Positions 48,499 to 57,291 of a DNA stretch of 64,000 nucleotides are shown here, one piece after another. Under the pieces are notes generated by a model. The model did no database searches. It was not told the DNA's origin and worked only from the letters and a program-made list of their open reading frames with translations. Position numbers and translations under genes: made by a program. Source of the stretch: Virgibacillus necropolis (GTDB taxonomy: Bacteria > Bacillota > Bacilli > Bacillales > Amphibacillaceae); assembly GCF_002224365.1 (NCBI RefSeq), contig NZ_CP022437.1, forward strand, positions 2,728,001 through 2,792,000, given 5' to 3'. Numbering within the stretch: the first letter of the stretch is position 1; each line of letters begins with the position of its first letter.

Positions 48499-48657
48499 CT
48501 AATCATAAAAAGAAAATCGTCTTGGTTTTTTTTGTTCCTTTTTAGTCTGTTTATTTTCAAGTCGAATTTCTATTTGCGATAACTCTTTCTCATCTGATAA
48601 CAATTCTTGCTTATATTGCTTTACAAGATCTTCAAAGTTCTGAGTCTTCGGACGCAT
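48499..48657 (-). CDS. FbpB-like small basic protein (Fur-regulated basic protein family)
   Basis: 52 aa: MRPKTQNFEDLVKQYKQELL, acidic-basic helix KELSQIEIRLENKQ, basic tail. The pattern (FxDLVxxxKxELLxDxxxLxxIExRLExK) is that of the Fur_reg_FbpB family, small proteins that assist or act like RNA chaperones in the iron-sparing response of B. subtilis. AAAGGAG precedes the ATG. Its promoter shows no Fur box, so iron control is not supported here. Confidence 0.7.
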   Translation of the reverse strand: MRPKTQNFEDLVKQYKQELLSDEKELSQIEIRLENKQTKKEQKKPRRFSFYD

Positions 48658-48686
48658 ATCCTCACTCCTTTTACTATATTAACTTC

Positions 48687-48716
48687 ATTATACCCTATTT
48701 TCTTTGAATGAATCAA
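48687..48716 (-). promoter_or_regulatory. Sigma-A-type promoter of the FbpB-like gene
   Basis: Minus strand TTGATT (48711-48716), 18-base spacer, TATAAT (48687-48692), about 30 bases before the start codon. Confidence 0.6.
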
Positions 48717-49001
48717 AATTATTTGAACATTTTGTGAAGAATTAATTAATTTTATGGTTAGATTAGAAATTATACATGTTTAATCCTTTGATTTGGGTAT
48801 TCTATTAATTGAAAAGATAAAGTGAGTTATAAGGCCCGGTACTGGAGGTTTTACGAAGGGGGGTAAATCGATAAGAGTTTTTATACACGGTTGGCATATA
48901 CATTGTACTTAACGAATAGTTGAAAGGGATTATCCACAATTTATTTTAGCATCAGGATATATCCCAGACACAAAATTTGCTATACTCTATGAATAGAGTT
49001 C
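48717..49001. other. Intergenic stretch between the FbpB-like and Spo0E-like genes
   Basis: No convincing gene. It holds an inverted repeat GGGATTATCC (48926-48935) / GGATATATCCC (48955-48965) and a small perfect one, ACTCTAT-GA-ATAGAGT, near 48984-48999, just after the Spo0E-like stop codon. A strong ribosome-site-like AAGGGGGG near 48860 is not followed by a usable start codon. Confidence 0.4.
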
Positions 49002-49181
49002 TTATTTCTTCTTTTTGTTTACTTCTTTTCGCTGGATACTATCATATAAATTTAATAATTTATCAAGCTCTTGACTGATCATAATAGATTCTCGGCTTGT
49101 AAACCCTTTTTTTAAGGCAACCTTGGTCATCTCGTTACGCAAAAATTCAATTCTTTTTAGCAGTTGCTCTATTGTACTCAT
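49002..49181 (-). CDS. Spo0E-like aspartyl-phosphate phosphatase
   Basis: 59 aa helical hairpin: IEQLLKRIEFLRNEMTKVAL, then GFTSRESIMISQELDKLLNLY with the family signature SQELD. Members dephosphorylate Spo0A~P or act on related targets and so delay sporulation. The frame crosses a run of seven A without a shift. GAGGAGG is 16 bases from the ATG at 49181, longer than usual, and no other start codon fits, so the N-terminus is less certain than the family. Confidence 0.82.
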   Translation of the reverse strand: MSTIEQLLKRIEFLRNEMTKVALKKGFTSRESIMISQELDKLLNLYDSIQRKEVNKKKK

Positions 49182-49357
49182 TTCAGTTAAATGGTTACCT
49201 CCTCTTACACATAGCTGTTATAACCTTAGCACGTACGTTCATGTTTGCCAAGTTTTGCATTAATTAGATCTATCTGTTTTTTACAATTAATGCAAAAGAC
49301 TATAATTTTTTTTTTCAAGATGATACCTTTATTATATTGAACAGGTGGGTGATTAAT

Positions 49358-49702
49358 TTGTATTTCAAGAGAAATGAAGCATTTCGTTTTTCATTTAGCA
49401 AACCAATTCCTGGTAAACTGATTGAATCAACTAATAACTGTACACCAATAAATGTTACCATATTAGATGTTAGTAAGAATGGTGCAAAAGTTTACTGTGA
49501 GGATAATACTCAATTGCATAGTGGAAATCAAATCAAATTATCCTTCATGATTGATGATATATCATTTGATGCATTGGGCACAATAAGTTGGAGGAAGCCT
49601 GCGAAAACATCTTATGAAATGGGGATACATTTAATCACAGATGATACGTATCACACCACCATGATTCAATCGCTTAAGAAACTAAAGAGAATGAACTCAT
49701 AA
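49358..49702 (+). CDS. PilZ-domain protein
   Basis: 114 aa single PilZ domain: N-terminal Arg-containing FKRNEAFRFSF and the (D/N)xSxxG motif in LDVSKNGAKVY, followed by beta strands ending MGIHLI. This is the c-di-GMP-binding signature, though the Arg spacing (R-x4-R) differs by one from the usual R-x3-R, so binding needs testing. TTG at 49358 is chosen, nine bases after AGGTGG. A GGDEF/EAL protein is encoded at 53749. Confidence 0.8.
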   Translation: MYFKRNEAFRFSFSKPIPGKLIESTNNCTPINVTILDVSKNGAKVYCEDNTQLHSGNQIKLSFMIDDISFDALGTISWRKPAKTSYEMGIHLITDDTYHTTMIQSLKKLKRMNS

Positions 49703-49772
49703 CTACTATTATATTCTAGTATCCAATGCATAATATGTTACGATTAACTGTATGGGATTTAGTAAGGAAAGG

Positions 49773-50306
49773 ATGTCCAAGTTGGTTAAGCATAAAAAGA
49801 AAAATGAATGGTTAGAGTGGGGAAAGGCAATATTTATAGCAATATTATTAGCATTTTTTCTGCGTACATTCGTTTTCGCAACCTCAATCGTTGAGGGTGA
49901 GAGCATGATTCCTACTCTCGAAGATGGAGAACGTGTAATTTTCAACAAATTTATTTATCTAGTTGACGAGCCAGAACGTGGTGATGTTGTTATCATCAAA
50001 CGCCCAATTAAAAATTATGTGAAACGAGTAATTGGTTTGCCTGGGGAAACAGTGAAATTTCAAGATCATCAATTATACATTAATGGCGAAAAGTATGAAG
50101 AAACGTTTATAAGTGAGGAAGCTTTAAATCACACAGGAAATTTTGGTCCAATAGAGGTTCCAGAAGATAGCTATTTCGTTATGGGAGATAACAGAGCTAT
50201 CAGTAAGGACAGTAGAAATGGATTAGGGTTTATTAATGCCGATGACATTGTAGGGAGATCTGAACTCGTCATATACCCATTTGATGAATGGACCATGATT
50301 AAATAA
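49773..50306 (+). CDS. Type I signal peptidase (SipS/SipT type)
   Basis: About 177 aa. One N-terminal membrane helix (AIFIAILLAFFLRTFVF), catalytic Ser in EGESMIPTL and Lys in KNYVKRVIGLPGE, GDNRAISKDSR box. Removes signal peptides of secreted proteins at the outer membrane face. Start uncertain: ATG at 49773 directly after AAGGAAAGG, ATG at 49752 or TTG at 49782. Confidence 0.93.
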   Translation: MSKLVKHKKKNEWLEWGKAIFIAILLAFFLRTFVFATSIVEGESMIPTLEDGERVIFNKFIYLVDEPERGDVVIIKRPIKNYVKRVIGLPGETVKFQDHQLYINGEKYEETFISEEALNHTGNFGPIEVPEDSYFVMGDNRAISKDSRNGLGFINADDIVGRSELVIYPFDEWTMIK

Positions 50307-50312
50307 ATACTA

Positions 50313-50344
50313 GGGGCAGACTGGAACAATTGTCTGGCCCTTTG
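50313..50344 (+). terminator. Probable terminator of the signal peptidase gene
   Basis: Stem GGGGCAGAC/GTCTGGCCC (one mismatch) with a 10-base loop and TTT after it. Confidence 0.6.
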
Positions 50345-50432
50345 TTATGTCTAATTCAGCGCTCAGTGTGCCACCAATCTCCCCATTGCGGGAACACTTC
50401 CGTGCAAGCATGATTTCCTTAATCTTTTTTTA

Positions 50433-50522
50433 TTACTTTTCATTATCTAAAATACAGTATCCAATGTTTAGAGCAAGAATTGCAAAACAAATCACACCTA
50501 ATGCTATTTCCATTGCAGTCAT
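50433..50522 (-). CDS. Possible single-helix membrane peptide, 29 aa
   Basis: MTAMEIALGVICFAILALNI then GYCILDNEK: one clean membrane helix with a short charged tail. GAGGAGG is just before the ATG at 50522 (gap of three bases to the last G, six to the first GAGG). An unusual number of helix-only peptides of this kind occur in Bacilli; I do not recognise this one. Confidence 0.5.
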   Translation of the reverse strand: MTAMEIALGVICFAILALNIGYCILDNEK

Positions 50523-50699
50523 GCACCTCCTCAGCTTGATGTATCTACGTATTTAACTATACAAGTGTATTATGTACTAAAGTAGACAACTAATGTAATG
50601 CTTCTCTACTATCATACCAATTTCCCAACCCTAAATAAAGCAAAAATATGTTAAAATGAAAAAGAAAAACAGGGCGATTAGCATCGATTGAAATCGAAT

Positions 50700-50763
50700 G
50701 GGAGATATTGTTGTAGAAATTTTGGAGAGCAGCTATTATTATCCAAAATTGTCGCTATCTCCC
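50700..50763 (+). promoter_or_regulatory. Structured leader-like inverted repeat upstream of the zinc-ribbon gene
   Basis: Outer stem GGGAGATA (50700-50707) with TATCTCCC (50756-50763); inner stem AATTTTGGA (50718-50726) with TCCAAAATT (50742-50750); both are perfect, separated by an internal loop of 10 and 5 bases. There is no T run, so it is not a simple terminator. It lies about 60 bases before the start of the zinc-ribbon gene. Confidence 0.5.
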
Positions 50764-50821
50764 CCATCATTAAACTTTAAAACGCTACATCTCAACACCA
50801 TAGACGAAAGAGGTGACAGTT

Positions 50822-51985
50822 TTGTTTCACTGTCCTTATTGTGGTACTAAAGTACAAGATAATGAATCCTATTGTATAAAATGTGGAAAACGATTACCAG
50901 AAGATATACATAATCGATTGCATCTCTCAAAAGGATCGAAAAAATTTTGGTTTCTTCCCTTAGCAATCCTTTTTTTATTAGCCCTATCCATTGGTGTTTT
51001 TTATTTATTTTTGGAAAATCAAACTGCACAAGCAAAAGAGTTATATTCCGATGGTGAGAAGAACGCCCAAAAAGGGAATTTTGAGAAGGCCAAGGACCTT
51101 TTTGAGCAGGCGTTAGAGCAAAAAGAAAATTTTCCTCAAGCCTCAAATGCAATTGAATTTATGGATATAGCAATTATCATTCAGTCTAAACTTGATAACG
51201 CAGCAAAAGAACTCGCAAAGTTAGAATATCAAGAAGCGCTTAACGGTATTGTTGAAACGGAATCATCCTTAAAAAATTACAATGGATCCGTAGTGAAAAA
51301 ACTAGTTAATGAAATCGTTTTGACACGAAACACTATTAAAATTGAGCAATTAAAAAGTCAATTACAGAAAAAACCTACTAATGATGAATTAAAAGTTTTA
51401 CTTTGGGAAGCAGAATCCATTAAAAGTAATGAAGCTGAAAAAATTACAAGTAATATACGGAATCAAATAATAGACTATACTTACTCCAAAGCAAGTGAAC
51501 AGCTTAATAAACACCATTTTTCTGATGCGCAAACTCTCGTTAATGATGGTTTAATCTATGCTCCAGATTCTAAAAAACTAAAAAGCCTGCAAACAGCAAT
51601 AGATAATGAAAAAATTGCATTTGAAACTGCTCAACAACGCCGTATTGAATCAGCTATTAGTACTGCTGAAAAAGAACGAAAACAAAACAAAAATGATGCT
51701 GTCGAACTAGTGGATGTCAAACTTCTTAATGACGAACAAGGAAAGCTCGTTGTTAAAGGTGAAGTAAAAAGTATTGCAACGATACCAATCAATACCATCC
51801 TAGTTGAGTATGACCTACTAACAAAGGAAGGCGAAAAATTCAAATCAAATGAGGTCTATGTATTCCCAGATACACTTTATCCAAATGAGGCCGGTGAATT
51901 TGAATTTACCCACTTCGATATAACGAATAAAGCGAAGGAACTAAAAGTAGAGGTAACTAAAACTAAATGGTATACAGATAAATAA
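50822..51985 (+). CDS. Zinc-ribbon membrane protein with TPR-like extracytoplasmic part
   Basis: 387 aa. Zinc ribbon CPYCG...CIKCG (about 4-22), a single membrane helix (about 45-65), then a helical region with TPR-like FEKAKDLFEQALEQ and coiled coil, and a C-terminal beta domain (about 290-387). The layout resembles zinc-ribbon anchored proteins such as TcaA. TTG at 50822 is chosen because AGAGGTG lies six bases upstream. It is followed after 28 bp by a trypsin-like protease gene, so a joint role at the membrane is likely. Exact function unknown. Confidence 0.78.
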   Translation: MFHCPYCGTKVQDNESYCIKCGKRLPEDIHNRLHLSKGSKKFWFLPLAILFLLALSIGVFYLFLENQTAQAKELYSDGEKNAQKGNFEKAKDLFEQALEQKENFPQASNAIEFMDIAIIIQSKLDNAAKELAKLEYQEALNGIVETESSLKNYNGSVVKKLVNEIVLTRNTIKIEQLKSQLQKKPTNDELKVLLWEAESIKSNEAEKITSNIRNQIIDYTYSKASEQLNKHHFSDAQTLVNDGLIYAPDSKKLKSLQTAIDNEKIAFETAQQRRIESAISTAEKERKQNKNDAVELVDVKLLNDEQGKLVVKGEVKSIATIPINTILVEYDLLTKEGEKFKSNEVYVFPDTLYPNEAGEFEFTHFDITNKAKELKVEVTKTKWYTDK

Positions 51986-52013
51986 TACGCATACTAATTG
52001 GGGTGAACTTTCG

Positions 52014-53153
52014 TTGAAAAGGAATAAATATATACCAACTGCTATTACGGTATTCATTGTTATTATTGGTGGAATTAGTATTTTTGCAATGTATAACCAA
52101 TGGTATGCTACCGAGGCATCCGTCAGTAATTCGGGAATAAATAAAATCAATAATTCACCTCAAACATTAAACCTTAAATCAATCATTCATAAAGCCGAAA
52201 AAAACGTAATGCAGATTGAAGGTGAAAATGGAGATACTAAAATTACTGGTTCAGGTTTTTTGTATAATGAAAAGGGAGATATTATTACAAATGCACATGT
52301 TGTAAAAGATGCCGATGTCATTAATGTACGAACATCAAATGCACGCGTTTATCCTGCTGCCATTGTCGGCATTAGTGAAGAAACAGATATTGCCGTAATA
52401 CGGGTTCCACAAATGGCTAATCAATCCCCCATTCAAATTGAGAAAGAAATTAAAGCAGATATTGGCGATGAGGTAATAGCACTAGGAAGTCCTCATGGTT
52501 TTCAAAACACCGTAACACTTGGCATAATATCTGGTACCGAACGCAACTTCTCTGTCGATGGATATGATTATGAAAACGTTTATCAAATTTCTGCTCAAAT
52601 AACACATGGTAATAGTGGTGGTCCGCTGATAGACCGAACAACTGGTAAAGTTATTGGCATAAATTCAGTGGGTACTAAAGACGGAACGATTGGGTTTAGT
52701 ATTCCGCTAGCTAATGTAATCGATCAAATCGAGCGATGGTCTAATGAGGCACAAACGGATAACTTAGACTTTTCAACCTCGTCAAAAATCATAAACAATA
52801 TTAATGAAGATGCATTCAAAGAAGATGCAGAGTATTTAATTAATTATTTTCTGGATAGCATTTTAATTCGAGATTACATAAGTGCCTATACCATTTTGGG
52901 GAGTGAGATGCAGGGGCAAAACTCCTACTCTGCTTTTAGAGAACAATATATACATGTCATAAACTTAAACTTTAATGATTTTACAACGACCTTAACTGAT
53001 AACAATCAGGTGGAAACAACTGTAAAAGTGGATTATTCAATTAAACAACCAAATGAAGAAAAAGTATCTAAAGCAACTGCTACATACAACTTTATAGTTG
53101 GATATGAAAATGACCAGTTAAAAATACTAAACATATCAAAAGTTGAAAAGTAA
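52014..53153 (+). CDS. Membrane-anchored trypsin-like serine protease (HtrA-like, no PDZ)
   Basis: 379 aa. N-terminal membrane anchor (about 8-28), then a chymotrypsin fold with His in ITNAHVVKDAD, Asp in EETDIAVIRV and Ser in ITHGNSGGPL. Instead of the PDZ domain of HtrA proteins there is a C-terminal domain of about 110 residues (EDAEYLINYFLDSILIRDY onward) that looks NTF2-like. TTG start at 52014 with GGGGTG upstream. Probably one operon with the zinc-ribbon gene. Confidence 0.85.
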   Translation: MKRNKYIPTAITVFIVIIGGISIFAMYNQWYATEASVSNSGINKINNSPQTLNLKSIIHKAEKNVMQIEGENGDTKITGSGFLYNEKGDIITNAHVVKDADVINVRTSNARVYPAAIVGISEETDIAVIRVPQMANQSPIQIEKEIKADIGDEVIALGSPHGFQNTVTLGIISGTERNFSVDGYDYENVYQISAQITHGNSGGPLIDRTTGKVIGINSVGTKDGTIGFSIPLANVIDQIERWSNEAQTDNLDFSTSSKIINNINEDAFKEDAEYLINYFLDSILIRDYISAYTILGSEMQGQNSYSAFREQYIHVINLNFNDFTTTLTDNNQVETTVKVDYSIKQPNEEKVSKATATYNFIVGYENDQLKILNISKVEK

Positions 53154-53155
53154 AG

Positions 53156-53195
53156 AAAAAAACGCTAACCATAATTTATTGGTTAGCGTTTTTCT
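53156..53195 (+). terminator. Terminator of the protease gene
   Basis: Stem AAAAACGCTAACCA with its complement, 7-base loop, T run. Confidence 0.88.
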
Positions 53196-53205
53196 TTAAG
53201 TGTGT

Positions 53206-53411
53206 GTTCAAAAAGTCGTCAAATTAAAAATAAGAAGGTCGAGGCACGAGAGTTTTGAGGACCGGACTTGCGCGTGTTTGTGCTGACTTCTACGTTGTCC
53301 ACAGGACGTGGACGGTTTTAGTAGAAGTTCCACTATGCCCTTAATACGTGAGGACCAGAAAAACCGAGTAACGAAGAGATTCGCCATTTATCATTTGGTG
53401 ACTTTTTGAAC
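53206..53411 (+). repeat. Family 1 intergenic repeat, long form (copy C, 206 bp)
   Basis: GTTCAAAAAGTC to GACTTTTTGAAC. Inner hairpin ACTTCTAC/GTAGAAGT (53286-53293, 53321-53328) enclosing GTCCAC/GTGGAC (53297-53302, 53308-53313). It starts a few bases after the protease terminator. Confidence 0.85.
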
Positions 53412-53545
53412 TTCCTCTATAATTCCTCTATATCCAGAAAATGTGCTTTTATCTCTAATTATTAGTAAAAAATGATTAAAACGTCCATACATTTCGATTC
53501 GACTTACATATAGTATAAATGTAAACGTCTAGGAGGTGAAGTAGT

Positions 53546-53683
53546 ATGTCATATGGATATGGTGGATGTGGTGGTTATGGAAACCAAGTACAAGGAGCTT
53601 ATCATAACAACGGAAGTTCATTCGCGTTAATTGTTGTTCTTTTTATACTTCTAATCATTGTAGGTACAGCTTTTTACTGCTAA
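53546..53683 (+). CDS. YjcZ-family small sporulation-type membrane protein
   Basis: 45 aa: Gly/Tyr-rich start (MSYGYGGCGGYG), then one helix FALIVVLFILLIIVGTAFYC ending at the C-terminus. This is the YjcZ/YoyG family pattern, often linked with sporulation in Bacilli. AGGAGG lies nine bases before the ATG, and a strong terminator follows. Confidence 0.85.
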   Translation: MSYGYGGCGGYGNQVQGAYHNNGSSFALIVVLFILLIIVGTAFYC

Positions 53684-53701
53684 TTTTAAGAAAGTATATA
53701 G

Positions 53702-53750
53702 AAAGCAAACATCAACTTCTTTTATTGAGTTGGTGTTTGCTTTTAATTTT
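53702..53750. terminator. Bidirectional terminator after the YjcZ-like gene
   Basis: Stem AAAGCAAACATCAACT with its near-complement (one G-T pair), 10-base loop. Confidence 0.82.
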
Positions 53751-55707
53751 ATTGCACTTGGAAAAATTTAGTTAATTGTGCTGGTGGTAATGGTTTGCTG
53801 AAATAAAACCCCTGTACCTCATCACATTTTTCACTCTCTAAAAAAGAAAGCTGTTCAATCGTTTCTACCCCTTCTGCTATAACTTTCATATTTAAAGAAT
53901 GGGACATGTGAATGATTGATTTCACGATAGCTTGATTTTGTTTCTGGTTATCATCCATAAACATCTTATCAATTTTTAATTTTGTAACAGGAAATATACT
54001 TAAATACCTTAATGAGGAATAACCAGTACCGAAATCATCAATGGATACCAATACTCCTAATTTTCGTAGCCGCTTCATTGTATGAATAATGTAATCTTCA
54101 TTACTCATCGCCATACTCTCCGTGATCTCAAGTTCCAGGTATCTTGCATCTAATCCTGTTTGTTCGAGTATACTTTCAATGTTTTCTACTAATCCTTTTT
54201 GGTTAAACTGCTTTGCAGATAAATTAACACCCACAATTACAGGTTCATATCCCTTATCCTGCCATGCTTTATTTTGTTTACATGCCTCTTTTAAAACCCA
54301 TTCTCCAATATCAATAATCAGTCCCGTTTTTTCAGCAAGTGAGATAAATTCATCTGGAGGAATATAACCATTTACAGGATGGTTCCATCGAAGTAAAGCC
54401 TCTATCCCGACAATCTTACCTGACCCCAGATCTTTTTGTGGCTGATAATGTAGCTCAAATTGTTCATGTGCTAATGCTTTTCTTAGTTCACTTTCCATTG
54501 TTAACATATTTTTAAAGTTCTCAGAAATGGATGGTTCAAATAATTTATAACTGCTTCGGTGATGTTCTTTAGTCACATACATCGCGGAATCAGCATGCTT
54601 AATTAGATCATGTTCGGTTAAGCCATTTTGAGGAAAAACGCTTATACCAATACTGATGGAAATAAAAAGCTCATAGCCATCTATTTTTACTGGTTTTTCA
54701 AATTCAGAGATTACTTCTTCCGCAAGTTTAATGGCATCATGTTTATTTTTTGTATGCTTTTGTAAGATTAAGAATTCATCTCCGCTCGTCCGTGCAATAA
54801 ATGTATCAGTTTGTAGGAATGACTTAAGCTTTTCCCCACAAACCTTTAATAACTTATCACCAAATTCATAGCCAAGTGTGTCGTTAATTTCCTTGAAATA
54901 ATCCAAGTCGATAAAATAAACAGCTAGCATCTCATTCGCTTTTTTTGCCTCCGTAAGAGCTTCCTTTAGAACTTTCATAAAAAAGTTCCGATTTGGCAGA
55001 TCGGTTAATTCATCATAAAAAGCCATAAACTCTATTCGCCGTTCATTTTCTACTCGTTCTGTTATATCCTTAATGATAGCTACACGAATGATAGCTCCAA
55101 AATTATTATAAGGCTGTTCAATCATTTCAAGGTGAAACGTACTACCGTTTTTCCTCATTCCTGTATAAATCATTGATTCCGAAAAATCTTTATACATGAC
55201 TTGATTTAATTCATAGTCTTTATACTCACGAACTAGTTCAGTAAGGTTCATTTTTGTAATAGTTTCTTTTTCATATCCGAACATATTAACAAAGGTTTGA
55301 TCACAATCTAGAACTTTATCCTCGTTGTATATGACCATTCCTTCTTCACTGTCGTGTGTCAATTGTTTGATGTATGTTTTTACCTCTTCCGTTTTATCTT
55401 GAATGGATAAATCACTCATTATTAAGCAATACAAGGAATCATCGATACGAACTGACTTTACCTCTACTAACTTCCCATCCTCTTTCTTTAGTTCCATTAG
55501 TAAATGCTTTTCTTTATCTTCCATCAATAATGCAAAGTCCATATAATGAAAAATTGATAAATCATCTCTATCGCTAATGGCAAGTAATGAAAAAGCTGCA
55601 TTATTTCCTTTAATGATTGTTCCTTGGTCATCAACAAACAGTATTGCATCTTTTAAATGTATAAAAACGCCATCATGGATCGGAAATTCTATTTTTTCTT
55701 TAGACAT
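53749..55707 (-). CDS. PAS-GGDEF-EAL protein, probable c-di-GMP phosphodiesterase
   Basis: 652 aa, no membrane helix seen. Two PAS-like regions (about 10-100 and 105-215), GGDEF domain with RTSGDEF (Gly to Ser in the first position, so cyclase activity is doubtful), and a complete EAL domain: GIEALLRW, LEITES, DDFGTGYSSLRYL, KIDKMF, EGVET, GFYFSKPL. Probably degrades c-di-GMP. ATG at 55707 follows GGAGGAG; the gene starts 29 bp after ktrD on the same strand and is likely cotranscribed. Confidence 0.9.
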   Translation of the reverse strand: MSKEKIEFPIHDGVFIHLKDAILFVDDQGTIIKGNNAAFSLLAISDRDDLSIFHYMDFALLMEDKEKHLLMELKKEDGKLVEVKSVRIDDSLYCLIMSDLSIQDKTEEVKTYIKQLTHDSEEGMVIYNEDKVLDCDQTFVNMFGYEKETITKMNLTELVREYKDYELNQVMYKDFSESMIYTGMRKNGSTFHLEMIEQPYNNFGAIIRVAIIKDITERVENERRIEFMAFYDELTDLPNRNFFMKVLKEALTEAKKANEMLAVYFIDLDYFKEINDTLGYEFGDKLLKVCGEKLKSFLQTDTFIARTSGDEFLILQKHTKNKHDAIKLAEEVISEFEKPVKIDGYELFISISIGISVFPQNGLTEHDLIKHADSAMYVTKEHHRSSYKLFEPSISENFKNMLTMESELRKALAHEQFELHYQPQKDLGSGKIVGIEALLRWNHPVNGYIPPDEFISLAEKTGLIIDIGEWVLKEACKQNKAWQDKGYEPVIVGVNLSAKQFNQKGLVENIESILEQTGLDARYLELEITESMAMSNEDYIIHTMKRLRKLGVLVSIDDFGTGYSSLRYLSIFPVTKLKIDKMFMDDNQKQNQAIVKSIIHMSHSLNMKVIAEGVETIEQLSFLESEKCDEVQGFYFSKPLPPAQLTKFFQVQ

Positions 55708-55736
55708 GTCATTCTCCTCCAAAGACTTCCGTTTCA

Positions 55737-57101
55737 TTATCCAATTATCATTCTTTCTTTTGGATAATGAAATTTTCCGCTTGATTTATTATTTTTAAAC
55801 ATGAACAAGAATGTAATGATCCCTACTCGTCCAATAAACATTAACATCATCAAAATAAATTTACTTAGTGTCGTTAACTCACTAGTAATCCCAAGGGACA
55901 ATCCGACCGTACCAAACGCAGAGGTGACTTCAAATAATATTTCTGATAAAGAATATGGCTCAACAATTGAAATGACAAGAATGGAACTGAACACAAATGC
56001 GATTGCCATCAATGATACGGTAACCGCCTTTAATAAATCCTCTTGGTGCACCTCTCGTTTAAATATTCGAATACTTACACCCCCACGAGCATATGTGAAA
56101 ATAAATATTAATACTAATGCAAAGGTTGTTGTTCGTATTCCACCACCCGCACTGCTTGGTGATGCTCCAATAAACATCAAAAACGACATAAATAAGTGGT
56201 TTTGTTCAGTTAATTGACTAACATCCATTGTTGCTAAACCACCACTTCTAGTTGTTACTGATTGGAACAAGGAATAGAATACTATTTCATGCCAAGACTT
56301 ATCATCAAAAAAGTTACCAGAATCTAAGAGACCTATAATTATGGCACCCACTACGATTAAAGCAAAAAACGTAAATGTTGTAACCTTCGTAAATAATGAG
56401 AAACGTAAGCTTTTACGAACCGCTTCTTTCGCAAACATATATTCTTTCACTTCAATTAATACCGGAAAACCAATCGCTCCAAATATGATTAATAACATGT
56501 TAATAAATTGTACGAAATAATCATCCTTAAACATGATTAAGGAGCTCCCGGTTATATCAAACCCACCATTAGTCGTAGCACTTATCGAACCAAAAAAACC
56601 ATGTAAATATGCTTCACCTATGGTAGGAAAATACTGAATGTAATATGTACCTAAAATAATAAAACCAATTAATTCAATCGTTAAAACAACAAGCATAATT
56701 TGTTTGATTAATCGAACCATGCCTGCAAATGACGTCTGGTTTTGATCTGTCATAATTAAGCGACGTTCTTTAAGACCAATTTTTTTACCTAGTATTATCC
56801 AAATAAAGGTACCCATTGCCATGACACCAACTGCACCAAATTGTAAAATAAATGCTAACAAAAAATAACCTGACGTATTAAATGTTTCAGATATACTTAT
56901 TGGTGTTAATCCTGTAACACTAATTGCACTTACTGCAATAAATAACAAGTCGATAAATGATGCATCTACGCCTTCTTCATGTGCAAAAGGCAGTGCCAGA
57001 ATAACAGTTGATACAACTATTGCCACACAATAGAAAAGCAGGATTAACTGCACTGGTGATAGTTTGTTTAACCATCCAAATTTAACTATATTTAAGAACA
57101 T
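55737..57101 (-). CDS. ktrD: Ktr potassium uptake pore subunit (KtrD/KtrB)
   Basis: 454 aa Trk/Ktr/HKT-type channel subunit with four pore repeats: SVTGLTP, ATTNGGFD, VTTRSGGLA and SAFGTVGLSLG, where the central Gly of each lines the filter. It pairs with a KtrC/KtrA ring; ktrC is at 33190. KtrD is preferred to KtrB because no ktrA is adjacent. ATG at 57101 follows AAGGAG; an extended frame begins at 57125. Confidence 0.92.
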   Translation of the reverse strand: MFLNIVKFGWLNKLSPVQLILLFYCVAIVVSTVILALPFAHEEGVDASFIDLLFIAVSAISVTGLTPISISETFNTSGYFLLAFILQFGAVGVMAMGTFIWIILGKKIGLKERRLIMTDQNQTSFAGMVRLIKQIMLVVLTIELIGFIILGTYYIQYFPTIGEAYLHGFFGSISATTNGGFDITGSSLIMFKDDYFVQFINMLLIIFGAIGFPVLIEVKEYMFAKEAVRKSLRFSLFTKVTTFTFFALIVVGAIIIGLLDSGNFFDDKSWHEIVFYSLFQSVTTRSGGLATMDVSQLTEQNHLFMSFLMFIGASPSSAGGGIRTTTFALVLIFIFTYARGGVSIRIFKREVHQEDLLKAVTVSLMAIAFVFSSILVISIVEPYSLSEILFEVTSAFGTVGLSLGITSELTTLSKFILMMLMFIGRVGIITFLFMFKNNKSSGKFHYPKERMIIG

Positions 57102-57258
57102 AAAGCGGCTCCTTATTATCTTCATTGATTATATCGGTAGGATTGATCAAAAACTTAAACTCATTATAGCAGGCATATAAAGGATTTGCTCGCATAATCG
57201 ACAATTATTTCTATAAATCGTTATTCATAGTAAATTTAAACCAAATTTCGGACAATAT

Positions 57259-57291
57259 AACAGGGTTAGTAGACTGTCTACTAACCCTGTT
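57259..57291 (-). terminator. Perfect inverted repeat at the end of ywpF
   Basis: AACAGGGTTAGTAGAC and its complement around a single base; contains the ywpF stop codon. T-rich but no long T run follows, so terminator activity is probable rather than certain. Confidence 0.6.

Noticed and set aside
49002-49181. Apparent frameshift or slippery site in the Spo0E-like gene
   Set aside because: On first reading the A run seemed to be six bases and gave an early stop. A recount gives seven, and the frame is intact through SQELD to the stop codon.
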